A stretch of 64,000 nucleotides of DNA, taken from the NCBI RefSeq assembly GCF_050948175.1, contig NC_135202.1, positions 3,100,001 to 3,164,000 of the forward strand. Direction: 5' to 3'. The notes under the pieces were generated by a model that ran no database searches, was not told where the DNA came from, and saw nothing but the letters and a program-made list of their open reading frames with translations. Each line of letters begins with the position of its first letter. Position 1 is the first letter of the stretch. Below, in pieces: positions 56,501-61,060 of the stretch. Origin of the DNA: Xylocopa sonorina (lineage: Eukaryota; Arthropoda; Insecta; Hymenoptera; Apidae). A program made the position numbers and the translations under genes.

Positions 56501-58335
56501 AGGAAAATCTCGTGCCCGCGTAGACCGGCTCGGCATTTCTGTGCCAAGTAATCTGGAATCCAACAACAACGACGCGTTAAGAGATTTAAGCCGCGACGGG
56601 GCCGGCTGACGTCAGCCATTTGTCAAACAGCGCGCTCGTTCTTCGAAAATGAACAACAACGACGAGTAAACTCGTTGCGTATTTCATTTTTTTTTTATAC
56701 ACGTCGCACTTTGCTATTTTACAATCATCTTTGTTTTCTCTCAAGTAAATCGCACGATGCAGTACTATTTCAGGCGTTCAATAACGTGAAAAGAGTGCGC
56801 TTATCGCAAAAAAAATTGTTGAGGTCAGAAAAAACTAAGACAAACCTCAAAACCCCCATAATTTCAGCTTCAACTTGCTACTGGAACTTGTATCGTACAA
56901 TATAACAGATTAGCCTTAAAAAATATGATAGAAAAAGAAAAATAATACTAAAGATACTCCAGAACTAATTTCCAGAATACGACGTTCCATCGAGTACACG
57001 TTAATCATAGCTTAACCCAATCTAAAAATCGTAACTGTTTAACGAAGAACATCGAATTTTACGAACGATAAAAAACCAACTGATGCTGCGAAGGGTTAAA
57101 CAAACATCCCAGAATCGTCTCGAGAACGTGTGTTGGTACGTTCGAAACAGAAATTCCTCCGTTCCTTCGCACGCCGGATTCTCTCTCCCCTCGAGGAGTT
57201 ACGTAATCCGGTCAGAGAGTAACCGCGGCGGAAAAAGGAGCATTCGAAAGTTTACGGGGCGGTCTCGGGCGAAACGCGCGCAGATTTAGCCGATCGGCGG
57301 GCATAGTTTCCGGCCGTAGTATACGCGCGCGCGTAATAATAGTCGTAATACGACGCACAAGACCGCGTAACGATCATCGTCTTCTGCCTTCCGTCTCCGA
57401 ATCACGGGTCATGGACCTCGCTGGCTCCCTTTTAGCGCACGTTTACCCGCGTTTCGTCTGGGTAACGGCAGAAATCCGCGGCGATAAGTCACCGTGAGCG
57501 ACTCCGACTCACCCTTCCGGGTTAATCACCGGCGTTGGCACGGATTCCTCATCGCCTTCCACGGCCTACCAATTTTGGAAGCGCGTTTTAATCGATCGAC
57601 GCCTGCGATTCTGGCGATCCTGATAAACTGTTGGTAATTGGAATTAAATTTGACTCGATTCAGGCATCGATTGTTGTATTTGAAAAATGGAATAATTTTG
57701 TCCATTTATTTTTTTAAATTTATTTATGTAAGGTAGAAGAATAATTTTGGACTTGTTTGGTTATTTACGCTTAATAATAAATATAACATATTATATAAAT
57801 ATATAATATAAATGTATAAAATACCTATACATAATAAATATATAAAAAGAGAGTTTATAAGCTTTCTATGGATTGATTAAAGTAAAATAAATGGAGTTTT
57901 AATAGTCTGGTGCTTGAATAATGCATTGCAATTAGTATGCGATTAAAGCGATGGTTTCAAACCGTGAAGTAATTTTAAATGTTTCAAGAATTGATTGATC
58001 GATTTTTCGTTTACACACGATTGGATAATCTCACCTTCGGTGTGGTCGAACTTCGAATTTCCACGAGGAATCTAGTTCTGGTGCCAACTTTAACCGCGAG
58101 GTTTGTCAGTCTTCGTAAGAAGACTGGCGGGTCACCCTCTTCTGAAATTTGTTCATCGACGCTCAGGTGAATCTTCTTCGAGGACCCTTTGTCGAATCCC
58201 TGGCCAACCCTCGTAGCCACCAGAGCGTAAGTTCCCGTGTCGTCTTTCTGCGATTGTTTCAGAGTCAACTGGACGACGTTGCCTCTCATTTGCACCCGGT
58301 ATCGGTCGGATGGTATTGGTACCTCTCCGCGTGTT
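5071..58335 (-). CDS. Strn-Mlck: Stretchin-Mlck: giant Ig/FnIII/MLCK muscle protein (5' end missing)
   Basis: This is a giant sarcomeric protein of the titin/MLCK superfamily that would act as a structural element of muscle and phosphorylate myosin regulatory light chain. Forty-five coding exons can be joined with consistent phases, giving about 9,666 residues in one maximal model; real transcripts may use subsets. Order: Ig1-Ig7, linker, a 6,366-residue single-exon low-complexity region, Ig8-Ig11, FnIII, Ig12-Ig20, disordered linker, Ig21, FnIII, kinase, calmodulin-binding helix, Ser-rich tail. I chose Strn-Mlck over obscurin/Unc-89 because there is one kinase, no SH3 or DH-PH module, and the kinase is followed by the RRKWQ-KTGNAIRALGR segment typical of MLCKs. 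Twitchin and projectin are excluded because they have long Ig-FnIII super-repeats. The first exon seen begins in the middle of an Ig domain, so more exons exist upstream. Exon groups are detailed in separate entries. Confidence 0.87.
6039..6591. other. Intron between the kinase end and the CaM-helix exon
   Basis: This is an AT-rich 553-bp intron inside the RRKWQ|KTGN junction. No other feature was recognised. Confidence 0.7.
6592..8091 (-). CDS. Strn-Mlck: Strn-Mlck kinase domain exons (myosin light chain kinase)
   Basis: Five exons: 7797-8091, 7514-7655, 7252-7451, 7014-7166 and 6592-6715. They encode a Ser/Thr kinase that phosphorylates myosin regulatory light chain. Visible motifs are the glycine loop GKGQYGTV, the ATP lysine in FAAKFV, the alpha-C glutamate region REEIKIMNML, ISGGELFERV, catalytic HLDLKPEN, metal-binding DFGLAQ, the activation segment GTPEF with PPE in place of APE, and ESDMWSVGVICYVL. 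All residues needed for activity are present. The segment after the kinase, KLKKFIIRRKWQ, starts the calmodulin/autoinhibitory helix, so Ca2+/calmodulin control is expected. The first exon joins the preceding FnIII exon at CGAAG|AATTTG; an alternative acceptor about 20 bp upstream would break the frame. Identity with vertebrate smooth-muscle MLCK is plain by eye in the VLFGTPEF and LQHPWM stretches. Confidence 0.93.
8233..8574 (-). CDS. Strn-Mlck: Strn-Mlck exon: FnIII domain before the kinase
   Basis: A single exon of 114 residues encodes a fibronectin type III domain. It begins PPDPPAGIPNV, has the core Trp in ATVNWRSSP and the G-Y-T-V-E C-strand, and the F-strand SYRFRVRAENIHGVSEP. An acidic run ending DDEE then leads directly into the kinase. 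An FnIII domain just before the catalytic domain is the standard arrangement in MLCK and titin-like kinases. Confidence 0.9.
8575..11351. other. 2.8-kb intron upstream of the FnIII-kinase block
   Basis: No exon could be supported. The stretch 9500-10070 is less AT-rich than its surroundings, with short open frames on the plus strand (9508-9864, 9647-9922) that I treat as chance. It could hold a promoter for a short kinase-only transcript, as known for MLCK genes, but I see no TATA box that settles this. One copy of a dispersed repeat lies at about 10817-10985. Confidence 0.5.
10817..10985. repeat. Dispersed repeat, copy A
   Basis: About 170 bp that recur in direct orientation at about 11703-11872. 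Shared blocks include a run around GACTGTTTTCCAAAG, ATTTTATAAAA and TTAATTAATA. By eye about three quarters of positions match. The ends are not defined; it may be a decayed transposon fragment. Confidence 0.6.
11352..13506 (-). CDS. Strn-Mlck: Strn-Mlck exons: end of Ig20, disordered linker, Ig21
   Basis: Exons are 12607-13506 (900 bp) and 11352-11514. The first begins VEKDDNVSILRVYDVDQRVA, the second half of Ig20. It then runs through about 190 residues of basic and Ser/Pro-rich linker (RSSSLPRRTTASPTQSPLPA, KSSENRTSKRK) followed by an acidic part (SSSDDEVETKD, CAPEEPEETS). Ig21 starts at VPADVTVFRGNRVVLRV and continues across the intron at KWLRA|GRELTPN. Ig21 lacks both canonical Ig cysteines: the B-strand position is Val in VVLRVTY and the F-strand is Val in GKYEVSVEN. 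Linker composition suggests a phosphorylated, flexible spacer before the FnIII-kinase block. Confidence 0.86.
11515..12606. other. Intron splitting Ig21
   Basis: A 1.1-kb AT-rich intron that contains repeat copy B. Nothing else was recognised. Confidence 0.6.
11703..11872. repeat. Dispersed repeat, copy B
   Basis: The second copy of the repeat at 10817-10985, located in the next intron upstream, on the other side of an Ig exon. Same orientation, diverged. Confidence 0.6.
13507..13950. other. Intron within Ig20
   Basis: A 444-bp AT-rich intron; nothing else recognised. Confidence 0.7.
13951..15596 (-). CDS. Strn-Mlck: Strn-Mlck exons: Ig18, Ig19 and first half of Ig20
   Basis: Exons are 15462-15596, 15221-15374, 14829-14955, 14293-14493 and 13951-14111. 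Ig18 has LHLDCSFRGSPSPTPTWFR joined to NGRPLERSSR, then DAGEYTCVATNVLG. Ig19 has PPKFIQTLPED, VIWMKDG and DAGEYTCLVRNNFG. Ig20 starts PQFTKTPVSVIVLKGETARF and has the core Trp in IAWAINGK. The acceptor CGTAG|AAACGG was chosen over an earlier ATTTTCAG because it alone keeps frame with the donor TTCCG|GTAAAA and restores the Trp-Phe-Arg-Asn C-strand. Splits fall at the Trp or just before the C-strand in each domain, as elsewhere in this gene. Confidence 0.84.
15597..16314. other. Intron between Ig17 and Ig18
   Basis: A 718-bp AT-rich intron. Its distal part, next to the Ig17 donor, is made of a direct duplication of about 103 bp (16111-16313). No gene seen. Confidence 0.65.
16111..16313. repeat. 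Tandem duplication, about 103 bp x 2
   Basis: The block containing TTTACGATAGAAAA and CATTTAGGAGATAGG occurs twice, offset by about 103 bp. The second copy ends at the splice donor of the Ig17 exon. Confidence 0.75.
16315..18518 (-). CDS. Strn-Mlck: Strn-Mlck exons: second half of Ig15, Ig16, Ser/Pro linker, Ig17
   Basis: Exons are 18350-18518, 18228-18273 (46 bp), 17988-18123, 17316-17472, 16969-17097 and 16315-16666. Ig15 ends TGTYSVIARNCHGEAKAV, with Val in place of the F-strand Cys. The 46-bp microexon encodes a basic QGKEEKMKKSGVTHG spacer. Ig16 has AVTLECKVHAAPEAPLVRW and EGEYTCVAYNDLG. The 16969 exon is a linker with STPRSTPRSTPIRS, likely proline-directed phosphosites. Ig17 has VRFQCAVVGHPTPWVKW and GLYRVTVENDYG. 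Its donor AGTAC|GTAAAC was picked because only phase 2 matches the next exon; the earlier GTACGT would cause a stop. Confidence 0.85.
17473..17987. other. Intron within Ig16
   Basis: A 515-bp AT-rich intron; no other feature. Confidence 0.7.
22268..22741. mobile_element. hAT-like non-autonomous element (MITE)
   Basis: About 474 bp bounded by inverted ends: CAGTGGTTCTTAAACTT at the left and, read from the right end inward, CAGCGGTTCTCAAATTGAG. The CAGNGGTTCTNAAA terminus is typical of hAT DNA transposons. The right part holds a hairpin, CGCGGCACC/GGTGCCGCG. Inside are two to three 45-bp direct repeats (about 22432-22545). There is no transposase frame. The flanking 8 bp (cccttgac and acgtaggc) do not match, so a target-site duplication is not visible; the element is old or the edges are slightly off. 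Confidence 0.55.
23489..23530. repeat. (TA)n microsatellite
   Basis: An uninterrupted TA run of about 42 bp, preceded by a TAAATA-rich stretch. Confidence 0.95.
24601..26827 (-). CDS. Strn-Mlck: Strn-Mlck exons: FnIII end, Ig12, Ig13, Ig14, first half of Ig15
   Basis: Exons are 26606-26827, 26208-26461, 25642-25805, 25293-25563, 24816-25067 and 24601-24733. The first ends the FnIII domain (GGEYKFQVTPRNRYGWGE) and opens Ig12 (LPEFTKILPGQLKVLEG). It finishes at a GC donor, GAG|GCAAGT, giving VKLECE|IRTDPNVDIRW. Ig13 has VRLTCQVMGYPAPEVTWYKDG. A 78-bp stop-free intron (25564-25641) follows RQD, and removing it gives the usual RQDERHVF turn. Ig14 (APEFLCGLDPAYTVKLGDD) has no B-strand Cys but keeps DAGVYCCTATNEVG. 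Ig15 starts PLFVTKPLSTEAIEGDTV and its Trp is in EVMWLRDFLK. Confidence 0.86.
25564..25641 (-). other. Strn-Mlck: 78-bp in-frame intron inside Ig13
   Basis: The intron has a GT donor at GACG|GTAGAT and an acceptor GTTGAAG|AACGAC. Its length is divisible by three and it has no stop, so retention would add 26 residues between the C'- and E-strands without breaking the protein. Confidence 0.7.
25806..26207. other. Intron between Ig12 and Ig13
   Basis: A 402-bp AT-rich intron with nothing else recognised. Confidence 0.7.
26828..27601. other. Intron within the first FnIII domain
   Basis: A 774-bp intron that contains a direct duplication of about 196 bp (26961-27320). No exon. Confidence 0.65.
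26961..27320. repeat. Tandem duplication, about 196 bp x 2
   Basis: Blocks such as GTAACTCTGA, ACTATTTTTGT, TTATTATTGAAAG and AACAGAAATGAAAAATAAG recur at an offset of about 196 bp. The copies are diverged but collinear. Confidence 0.8.
27602..30475 (-). CDS. Strn-Mlck: Strn-Mlck exons: linker and first half of FnIII-1
   Basis: Exons are 30355-30475 and 27602-27765. The first encodes a 40-residue Ser-rich linker (VKQRARSLTPEWSTLSSR to DDELSYVK). The second starts the FnIII domain with NVPGPITSEPVVV, has the core Trp in LSLSWGKAERNGPAPV, and runs to ARWVE, joining LGMTPINAF in the next exon. Phases 0, 1 and 0 agree. Confidence 0.84.
27766..30354. other. 2.6-kb intron with a GC-rich patch
   Basis: No exon is supported. 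A GC-richer, CpG-bearing block spans about 28420-29350, flanked by AT-rich DNA. Frames in it (for example 28390-28797, plus) have no recognisable domain. An internal promoter for transcripts starting before FnIII-1 is possible but unproved. Confidence 0.5.
30543..32371 (-). CDS. Strn-Mlck: Strn-Mlck exons: Ig8 to Ig11
   Basis: Exons are 32017-32371, 31495-31743, 31270-31419, 30844-31173 and 30543-30715. Ig8 (KKPSFCTRLTNRTVGVGM) has TRLTCTVLGYPEPTVYW and SGLYTCVAENIHG. Ig9 (PPTFTKSIKDTYRHSDNE) has ILECRVRGHPIPIISWLKDG and SGRYTCRAMNDL. Ig10 (RPRFSSYLSDHSVPTGG) has LQVEVKGVPAPEVRWFRG and GTYICRAINAYG. Ig11 (AMFVSRPVEKSITVNAG) has VIWMKG and EGTYCILLKNRYG. Ig10 and Ig11 lack the B-strand Cys (Val and Phe instead). 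This block directly follows the giant low-complexity exon and re-enters ordered Ig structure. Confidence 0.88.
32372..32718. other. Intron between the giant exon and Ig8
   Basis: A 347-bp AT-rich intron that contains a TTAACCCTTTA motif followed by a perfect 19-bp hairpin at about 32532-32554. Confidence 0.7.
32518..32560. repeat. TTAACCC-end plus hairpin, possible piggyBac-like remnant
   Basis: TTAACCCTTTACAGCC is followed by TGTCCCCTC-T-GAGGGGACA. The TTAACCCTTT end resembles the borders of the element at 52796-53219. No partner end was found nearby, so this is a fragment at best. Confidence 0.35.
32719..33240 (-). other. Strn-Mlck: Giant exon part 8: Ser/Arg/Tyr-rich end
   Basis: About 174 residues with normal complexity: WSRLRQGESDQLFRKMADDA, DSGFDSGLSSSSRSYSWRDS, YYFDTGSYYRRRRKRDD and RARSISLLKYDD. 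Many RxxS motifs fit basophilic kinases. It leads into Ig8. Confidence 0.7.
32719..51818 (-). CDS. Strn-Mlck: Strn-Mlck giant exon, 19.1 kb, 6,366 residues
   Basis: This is a single uninterrupted coding exon that begins EHNVIELPPMRFVKESSNS and ends LESMYLPPIKDE. Both splice joins keep the frame: an acceptor TTTTTGTAG|AGCAC in phase 1 and a donor GATGAG|GTAAGG in phase 0. The open frame runs upstream to 51894, but the residues before EHNV are intronic. The encoded region has no Ig domains. In order it holds a Ser/Lys-rich part, helical L-PL-EL repeats, KEEKVEAL-type repeats, a K/E/T-rich acidic part, a 197-residue super-repeat region, about 50-residue helical repeats, a K/E/R coiled or single-helix part, and a Tyr/Arg-rich end. 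It corresponds in position to the extensible region of Stretchin and titin-like proteins. Its likely role is a long spring or spacer in the sarcomere, by inference. Confidence 0.9.
33240..35900 (-). repeat. Strn-Mlck: Giant exon part 7: K/E/R single-helix or coiled-coil region
   Basis: About 890 residues of repeats like KKKEEAEKLKQEEER. From about 34000 down it becomes Arg-rich, as in ERRRQEREQRRQDE. The (E4K4)-like alternation is typical of stable single alpha-helix domains, such as caldesmon and myosin-6/10, more than of dimeric coiled coils, since Leu heptads are sparse. Between about 34680 and 34960, a 90-bp unit repeats almost exactly three times. Confidence 0.8.
34680..34960 (-). repeat. 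Strn-Mlck: 90-bp near-identical tandem array
   Basis: The 30-residue unit KKKEEIEKQQQEEERKKKEE plus AEKLKQEEEL occurs three times. The plus-strand string CAATTTCTTC recurs at about 34749, 34839 and 34929, exactly 90 bp apart. Confidence 0.85.
35900..37800 (-). repeat. Strn-Mlck: Giant exon part 6: about 50-residue helical repeats
   Basis: Units such as LAKPLNELKERLAVVVEERK, LIEPLEELCKSIAVIENRM, LAEPLMTLHRSIAVLEERV, LTAPLQEIERSIAEIKECV and LAKPLVRLKEKIMTVEES follow each other at about 45 to 60 residues. They correspond to single helix pairs of the larger unit in part 5. They are richer in GC at third positions than the flanking regions. Confidence 0.7.
37800..42310 (-). repeat. Strn-Mlck: Giant exon part 5: about 590-bp (197-residue) super-repeat, eight copies
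   Basis: One four-helix unit recurs: (1) LVxPLEELEQSL, (2) LxPILEELQKSIAVIQEQ, (3) SLENLKSSVAAVQ, (4) LxxFAKSVEELxEKCxAVISQQ, then SPIxxLRETxSxIEEQ. The PLEELE anchor appears near 42140, 41550, 40990, 40395, 39805, 39210, 38640 and 38050, a spacing of 560 to 595 bp. Copies are diverged but collinear. Each unit would be about five amphipathic helices, plausibly a bundle. I do not recognise it as a named domain. Confidence 0.8.
42960..44250 (-). other. Strn-Mlck: Giant exon part 4: acidic K/E/T-rich spacer
   Basis: About 430 residues rich in Glu, Lys, Thr and Val with few hydrophobics and no aromatic core, for example EKIEEQTQKETKEEPEM and KMELTKETEEAMQKGD. The composition resembles the E-rich part of PEVK-type springs but is nearly free of proline. 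Confidence 0.65.
44250..46330 (-). repeat. Strn-Mlck: Giant exon part 3: KEEKVEAL-type repeats
   Basis: About 690 residues built from short units of 11 to 13 residues such as KEEKVEALEGMKE and KESKVEALEEIKE. Leu and Val recur within Lys/Glu-rich sequence. The unit period is close to 33 bp. It grades into larger near-identical 198-bp copies at about 44690-45290. Confidence 0.8.
44690..45290 (-). repeat. Strn-Mlck: 198-bp near-identical tandem array, three copies
   Basis: The 66-residue unit containing ALDTKEGEKAEVLEKVEEEK and APQLVKEKKVEALEGTTESK recurs three times. On the plus strand matching positions occur at 44773, 44971 and 45169, exactly 198 bp apart. The copies are almost identical at the nucleotide level, so the expansion or homogenisation is recent. 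Confidence 0.85.
46330..50990 (-). other. Strn-Mlck: Giant exon part 2: first helical repeat region
   Basis: About 1,550 residues of amphipathic helical segments. A phrase of the form hydrophobic-PL-x-x-L-x-x-h-h recurs, for example LLDLQVALVSQGR, SLLSLQRSLLTQE and LVKLRNAISTYHEP. Pairs of such helices repeat irregularly, more diverged than in part 5. Confidence 0.65.
50990..51818 (-). other. Strn-Mlck: Giant exon part 1: Ser/Lys-rich, charged
   Basis: About 276 residues. They start with an acidic stretch, SAEDGDDLRTEADFEDVS, then basic and Ser-rich blocks: RPPRKKSSSSSKSEKSEK, KRKKHRKKKHKRDKG and GKRRRSRSGSAK. The basic blocks look like nuclear-localisation or acidic-filament binding tracts. 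Likely disordered. Confidence 0.7.
51819..52390. other. Intron upstream of the giant exon
   Basis: A 572-bp AT-rich intron. The giant open frame enters it for 76 bp, which is why a naive start lies at 51894. No other feature. Confidence 0.7.
52391..52675 (-). CDS. Strn-Mlck: Strn-Mlck exon: linker between Ig7 and the giant exon
   Basis: A 95-residue exon. It begins KFPVRKESKEPLSPNGHELA, passes SVTLDDRGEVSFSFDGKEV and SVSLYETPDLTEEEALQIVE, and ends MYADQLSEHVT, joining EHNVIELPP. The FSFDGKEVSVSLYETPDLTE segment looks compact and ordered rather than disordered. I do not recognise a named domain; it may be a conserved insect Stretchin motif. Confidence 0.82.
52676..53296. other. Intron between Ig7 and the linker exon
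   Basis: A 621-bp intron, two thirds of which is a TTAA-flanked repeat-filled element (52796-53219). Confidence 0.7.
52796..53219. mobile_element. TTAA-flanked piggyBac-like MITE filled with a minisatellite
   Basis: TTAA at 52792-52795 and 53220-53223 brackets a 424-bp block. Its ends are inverted: CCCTTTG at the left and CAAAGGG at the right. TTAA target sites and C-rich ends are the piggyBac hallmark. The interior consists of diverged units around AAGCGCAAGTTTTC-TAAGCACCTACAGTATCAC, roughly 40 bp long. There is no transposase frame. Confidence 0.6.
53297..53840 (-). CDS. Strn-Mlck: Strn-Mlck exons: end of Ig6 and Ig7
   Basis: Exons are 53704-53840 and 53297-53633. Ig6 runs VSISPEPSLSWYRDDTPVEE, GTCHLDVRKLEFVDQ|AEWKCVASNDHG. 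Ig7 is whole in one exon: PKHYKKPKFLESLRAILSEE, NLECKVIGVPQPILKWYKDG and GTYTCEATNCMG. Ig7 resembles Ig3 and Ig5 closely (KPKF-ESL-A-L-EEG pattern), so these three are a local duplication series alternating with Ig4 and Ig6. Confidence 0.87.
53841..54260. other. Intron within Ig6
   Basis: A 420-bp AT-rich intron with a GC donor on the Ig6 first-half side. No other feature. Confidence 0.65.
54261..54842 (-). CDS. Strn-Mlck: Strn-Mlck exons: Ig5 and first part of Ig6
   Basis: Exons are 54660-54842 and 54261-54458. Ig5: PKNYRKPRFMESLKAVLTEE, SFECKVVGFPTPLLRWFKDG, then GSYCCIAKNCMGEAESTAEL. After an acidic linker (QNQLNEEERLQLLS), Ig6 begins PPTFVKGLRSCEARINED. The exon ends CAAG|GCAAGA, a GC donor: only this junction joins FTIQ to VSISPEPSLSWY in frame. 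Confidence 0.86.
54974..55428 (-). CDS. Strn-Mlck: Strn-Mlck exons: Ig4
   Basis: Exons are 55284-55428 and 54974-55186. The first carries a short linker (VHVVGKGSREGSLKPADS) and LPVFMKILQDEYCRIGDT with LRLSCQ. The second has MITWYNKEGRIEPSEKYH and DEGEWKCVATSAEDM. It is closer to Ig6 (EWKCVAS) than to Ig3 and Ig5, supporting a two-domain ancestral repeat. Confidence 0.86.
55537..55787 (-). CDS. Strn-Mlck: Strn-Mlck exon: Ig3
   Basis: A single exon holds a whole Ig I-set domain: PKAYKRPEFVEELRALLTET, SLECKVVGVPTPVLRWFKDD and GIYTCEAINCMG. All core residues (Cys, Trp, Leu, Asp-x-Gly-x-Tyr-x-Cys pattern) are recognisable. Confidence 0.9.
55788..56371. other. Intron between Ig2 and Ig3
   Basis: A 584-bp AT-rich intron; nothing else recognised. 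Confidence 0.7.
56372..58335 (-). CDS. Strn-Mlck: Strn-Mlck exons: half of Ig1 and Ig2 (most upstream seen)
   Basis: Exons are 58035-58335 and 56372-56552. The upstream exon starts in phase 1 with TRGEVPIPSDRYRVQMRGN, the second half of Ig1, whose F-strand reads GTYALVATR with no Cys. Ig2 starts DPPVFLRRLTNLAVKVGT, splits at TTPK|ITWHRNAEP and ends GHWTCMAENRGGRSSC. Because exon 58035-58335 begins in the middle of a domain, at least one more exon must lie upstream; it was not found up to 64000. Confidence 0.82.
56553..58034. other. 1.5-kb intron within Ig2
   Basis: The part at about 57080-57620 is GC- and CpG-rich (it includes ATACGCGCGCGCG); the rest is AT-rich. A short interval, 57011-57099, begins TTAACCC and ends GGGTTAA. 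No exon. Confidence 0.55.
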
Positions 58336-58407
58336 CTGCAATAGAATATTACAATTTTCTTCGCGGTATTGGCAGTAAAATGTACCCGTTTGCCATTTTC
58401 AAATTCG

Positions 58408-58555
58408 AATCCCTTTTGCAAATCGAGTTCATCTTTTTTGCAAATTAATATCACCCTTTTGCAAATCAAATTCGTTCTTTTGCGACTCACCTCCAACAAA
58501 GTCACCCTTTTCCAGCTCAACTCCTACGCAATTCACCGTTTCGCAAATTGAATAA
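58408..58555. repeat. Imperfect short tandem repeat (TTTTGCAAAT motif)
   Basis: CCCTTTTGCAAATC and variants recur about five times at roughly 30-bp spacing, just upstream of the first seen exon. This makes the minus-strand frame there look artificially repetitive; I treat it as intronic. Confidence 0.7.
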
Positions 58556-59236
58556 TAATTATCGTTCAAACGAGTAACGGATAACAATAAAAAACTCTGT
58601 TTCTTCCAACAACAAAGATAAAGTTGAATTATAAAAATTAAATCTTCGGGAATCTTAATCAAGTTTTTCAACGATATTAACATAGCTGATGTATACGTAG
58701 TGATTTGATTATTGGGTCATATTATACATCGGCAAGCATTCCCGGCAGTAAAATAGAAATAACTCCCGTCTCTTCTTTTCATCAATTTTCCAAATCACGC
58801 GTTGTATCATCAGAGACGAATATTACGCGGATAACGCCACTGAGTTACGATTTCTCGGTATGCGTGGGCGATCATCTATAAATACCTTTGGACCGAATTT
58901 CGTGTATTGAAAGAACAGACCAAAGAAAACGAATACAGAGTCCGTGCGAACTTCTTATCATTCGAAACTGCTTACTTCTTCAACGCCATCAACCCCTACA
59001 TTTCAGTCAATCTGCATATTTCTTCTATTAAGGTAGTATATAATCGATGAAACTGAAGAACATCATTACGTATTACATCATGTAAGCTTCTTTCTTGTAT
59101 TATCTCATCAAACTCCATGCATCGTTCGATATTCATTCCTCAGACGAAAAACATAGAAAGTAATGCAGAGAATTTATAAAAGAAGTAAACTAAGGCTACC
59201 ATTAAAAATATAGAAATCAATAAATTACCACCTATA

Positions 59237-59520
59237 GGAAAATCATAGAAGCTATAAATCAAGACTACTATAACAAATCATTGAAATTATATTCCTCCTT
59301 ACAACCCCTATATGTTAACTAATCTAAAAAAACAAATAAAATATATGAAATTAGTATAAAATTACTATAAAATATGTATAGAAAAATCATGGAAGCTGTA
59401 AAAAAAAGACTACTATAACAAATCACCAAAATTACACCCCTCTTTACAACCCCTAAATATATATCCAATATAAAAAACAAACAAGATACATAAAATCAGT
59501 TTCCACAAATTGTTCACTAA
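59237..59520. repeat. Tandem duplication, about 144 bp x 2
   Basis: AAATCATAGAAGCT/AAATCATGGAAGCT, GACTACTATAACAAATCA and TTACAACCCCTA recur at an offset of about 144 bp. Confidence 0.8.
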
Positions 59521-60754
59521 ATTTCCTCCACGAAGACCAGAAATGGTGAGCCAAATGATGGCTGAGAGCCGTTCGCCTCGCAACCTCCTCAACCCTCAAC
59601 GAACGAAGAGATCGTCGCAACGAATCCACGAGGAAAGAACAGTCGTTCGTTGAAAAACGCGGACGACAAGGTTTGCCAGCGAGAAAGCAACGGGGAACGC
59701 TTTCTAACGAAACGGGGCCGGTCTTGCGATATCGAAATGTCAGTTTCTGCCCTCGCGTCGGGGCCGATGGCCGAGATCCAATCGGGCCTGCTGATCGACG
59801 CGGGTCGACCGTCTGCCTCGCTATTTGCAGTCGGAAAGGTTCGATCCGCTATTATTTGGCGGGCTCGTTCGATTCGGCCGCGAAATCGCGATTGCGCAAT
59901 CCGTGGTCGCGACGCACGCACCCTTCGCGACCTCGGGGCGCGTTGCACAGGCGCCTCCTCATCGACGCGTCGAACAGATGTATTTAAGTGCGCGTGTGAC
60001 GCAACGTCTATTTCGTCTAGCCGTAAAACAAATTCTGCGTCCCGCGATCTCGATGATGTTGTCGTTCAAGTTTCTCGAGGGTGCCGCACCCTCATATGTA
60101 AACGAATAGAATCGTCTAACGATGAGTTTCAGGGGGTGAATGATGTCAAAATGGGATGAAATGTTGGTAGAAATTGTGTAGAATAAAGAATTAGAAGTGC
60201 AATTTAAATTTAATTGGACATTGGCGATGTCACGATTTGTTTAATTTGGTTATAAAAGAATTTGGGGGTTGAAATTGTTGAGCAGGCTCTTTATAATATT
60301 TATTACGCGTCAATTGCCATCGCGATGACAATAAAGAATTCCAGAAGAGCTCGAAAACGCGTCCAACGTTCCATTAAGCAATGTTTACAGCTCCTCGCAG
60401 TTATTTCAATGTTTACATTCGTAATTCTTAACATGTGTGCAAAAGATGTACGCTATAAACTGACGTATTTAAATAATACGATATCTACATAAAGGGGAGA
60501 GAACCGGAAATAGATAGACAAAATTAGAAAATAATTGCTCGTCGTATACAGTATCTGTAAATTTTGTGACGTGTTTAATGAAAAGTAGTTGACAGTATGA
60601 AACATCGATTTTGAGATATTATTGTAGCCAAAGGTAGACTAGCTATCTCTAGATATTAATATAGTGTCTAGTGTAAAAATAGTGCACGCCATCGAATTTT
60701 TTTCTGACTCACCGACGATCGTGGTGCTAATAAGTGTACCGTATATATCATTGG

Positions 60755-61060
60755 ATTATTTTTTACTTTAATTGATATAACTTTAACAAACTTAAAAATT
60801 TGTTATTAATTGAAAGTATTCTGAATTCAATTCAATTTGCACACGAAATTCGAGTACCCCTTTTCCTTTATGAACATAACCAATTCAATGATCAAAAGAA
60901 TCATTATTCTGTATCTATATGTTGCTAAATTATCTTTTACTTTAATTGATACAACTTTAACATACTTCCCTACACTTAAAAATTTTTATGAAATTGAAAA
61001 CAATGCTACAATTAATTTAATTTGTGTACGAAATTGGAGTACTAACTCGGTACTAATTCA
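60755..61060. repeat. Tandem duplication, about 174 bp x 2
   Basis: TTTTACTTTAATTGATA, AACTTTAACA and CGAAATT-GAGTAC recur at an offset of about 174 bp, diverged. Confidence 0.75.

Noticed and set aside
57011..57099. TTAACCC...GGGTTAA as another piggyBac-like element
   Set aside because: It is only 89 bp long, and the ends share just seven bases with no internal structure, so chance is likely.
5071..58335. Obscurin/Unc-89 or projectin/twitchin as the gene's identity
   Set aside because: There is no SH3, DH-PH or second kinase (obscurin) and no Ig-FnIII-FnIII super-repeat (projectin). The calmodulin-binding helix fits MLCK.
59589..59948. Arg-rich frames in the GC-rich block upstream
   Set aside because: Both strands are open because of high GC. 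There is no Ig half-domain, no splice signals and no family resemblance.
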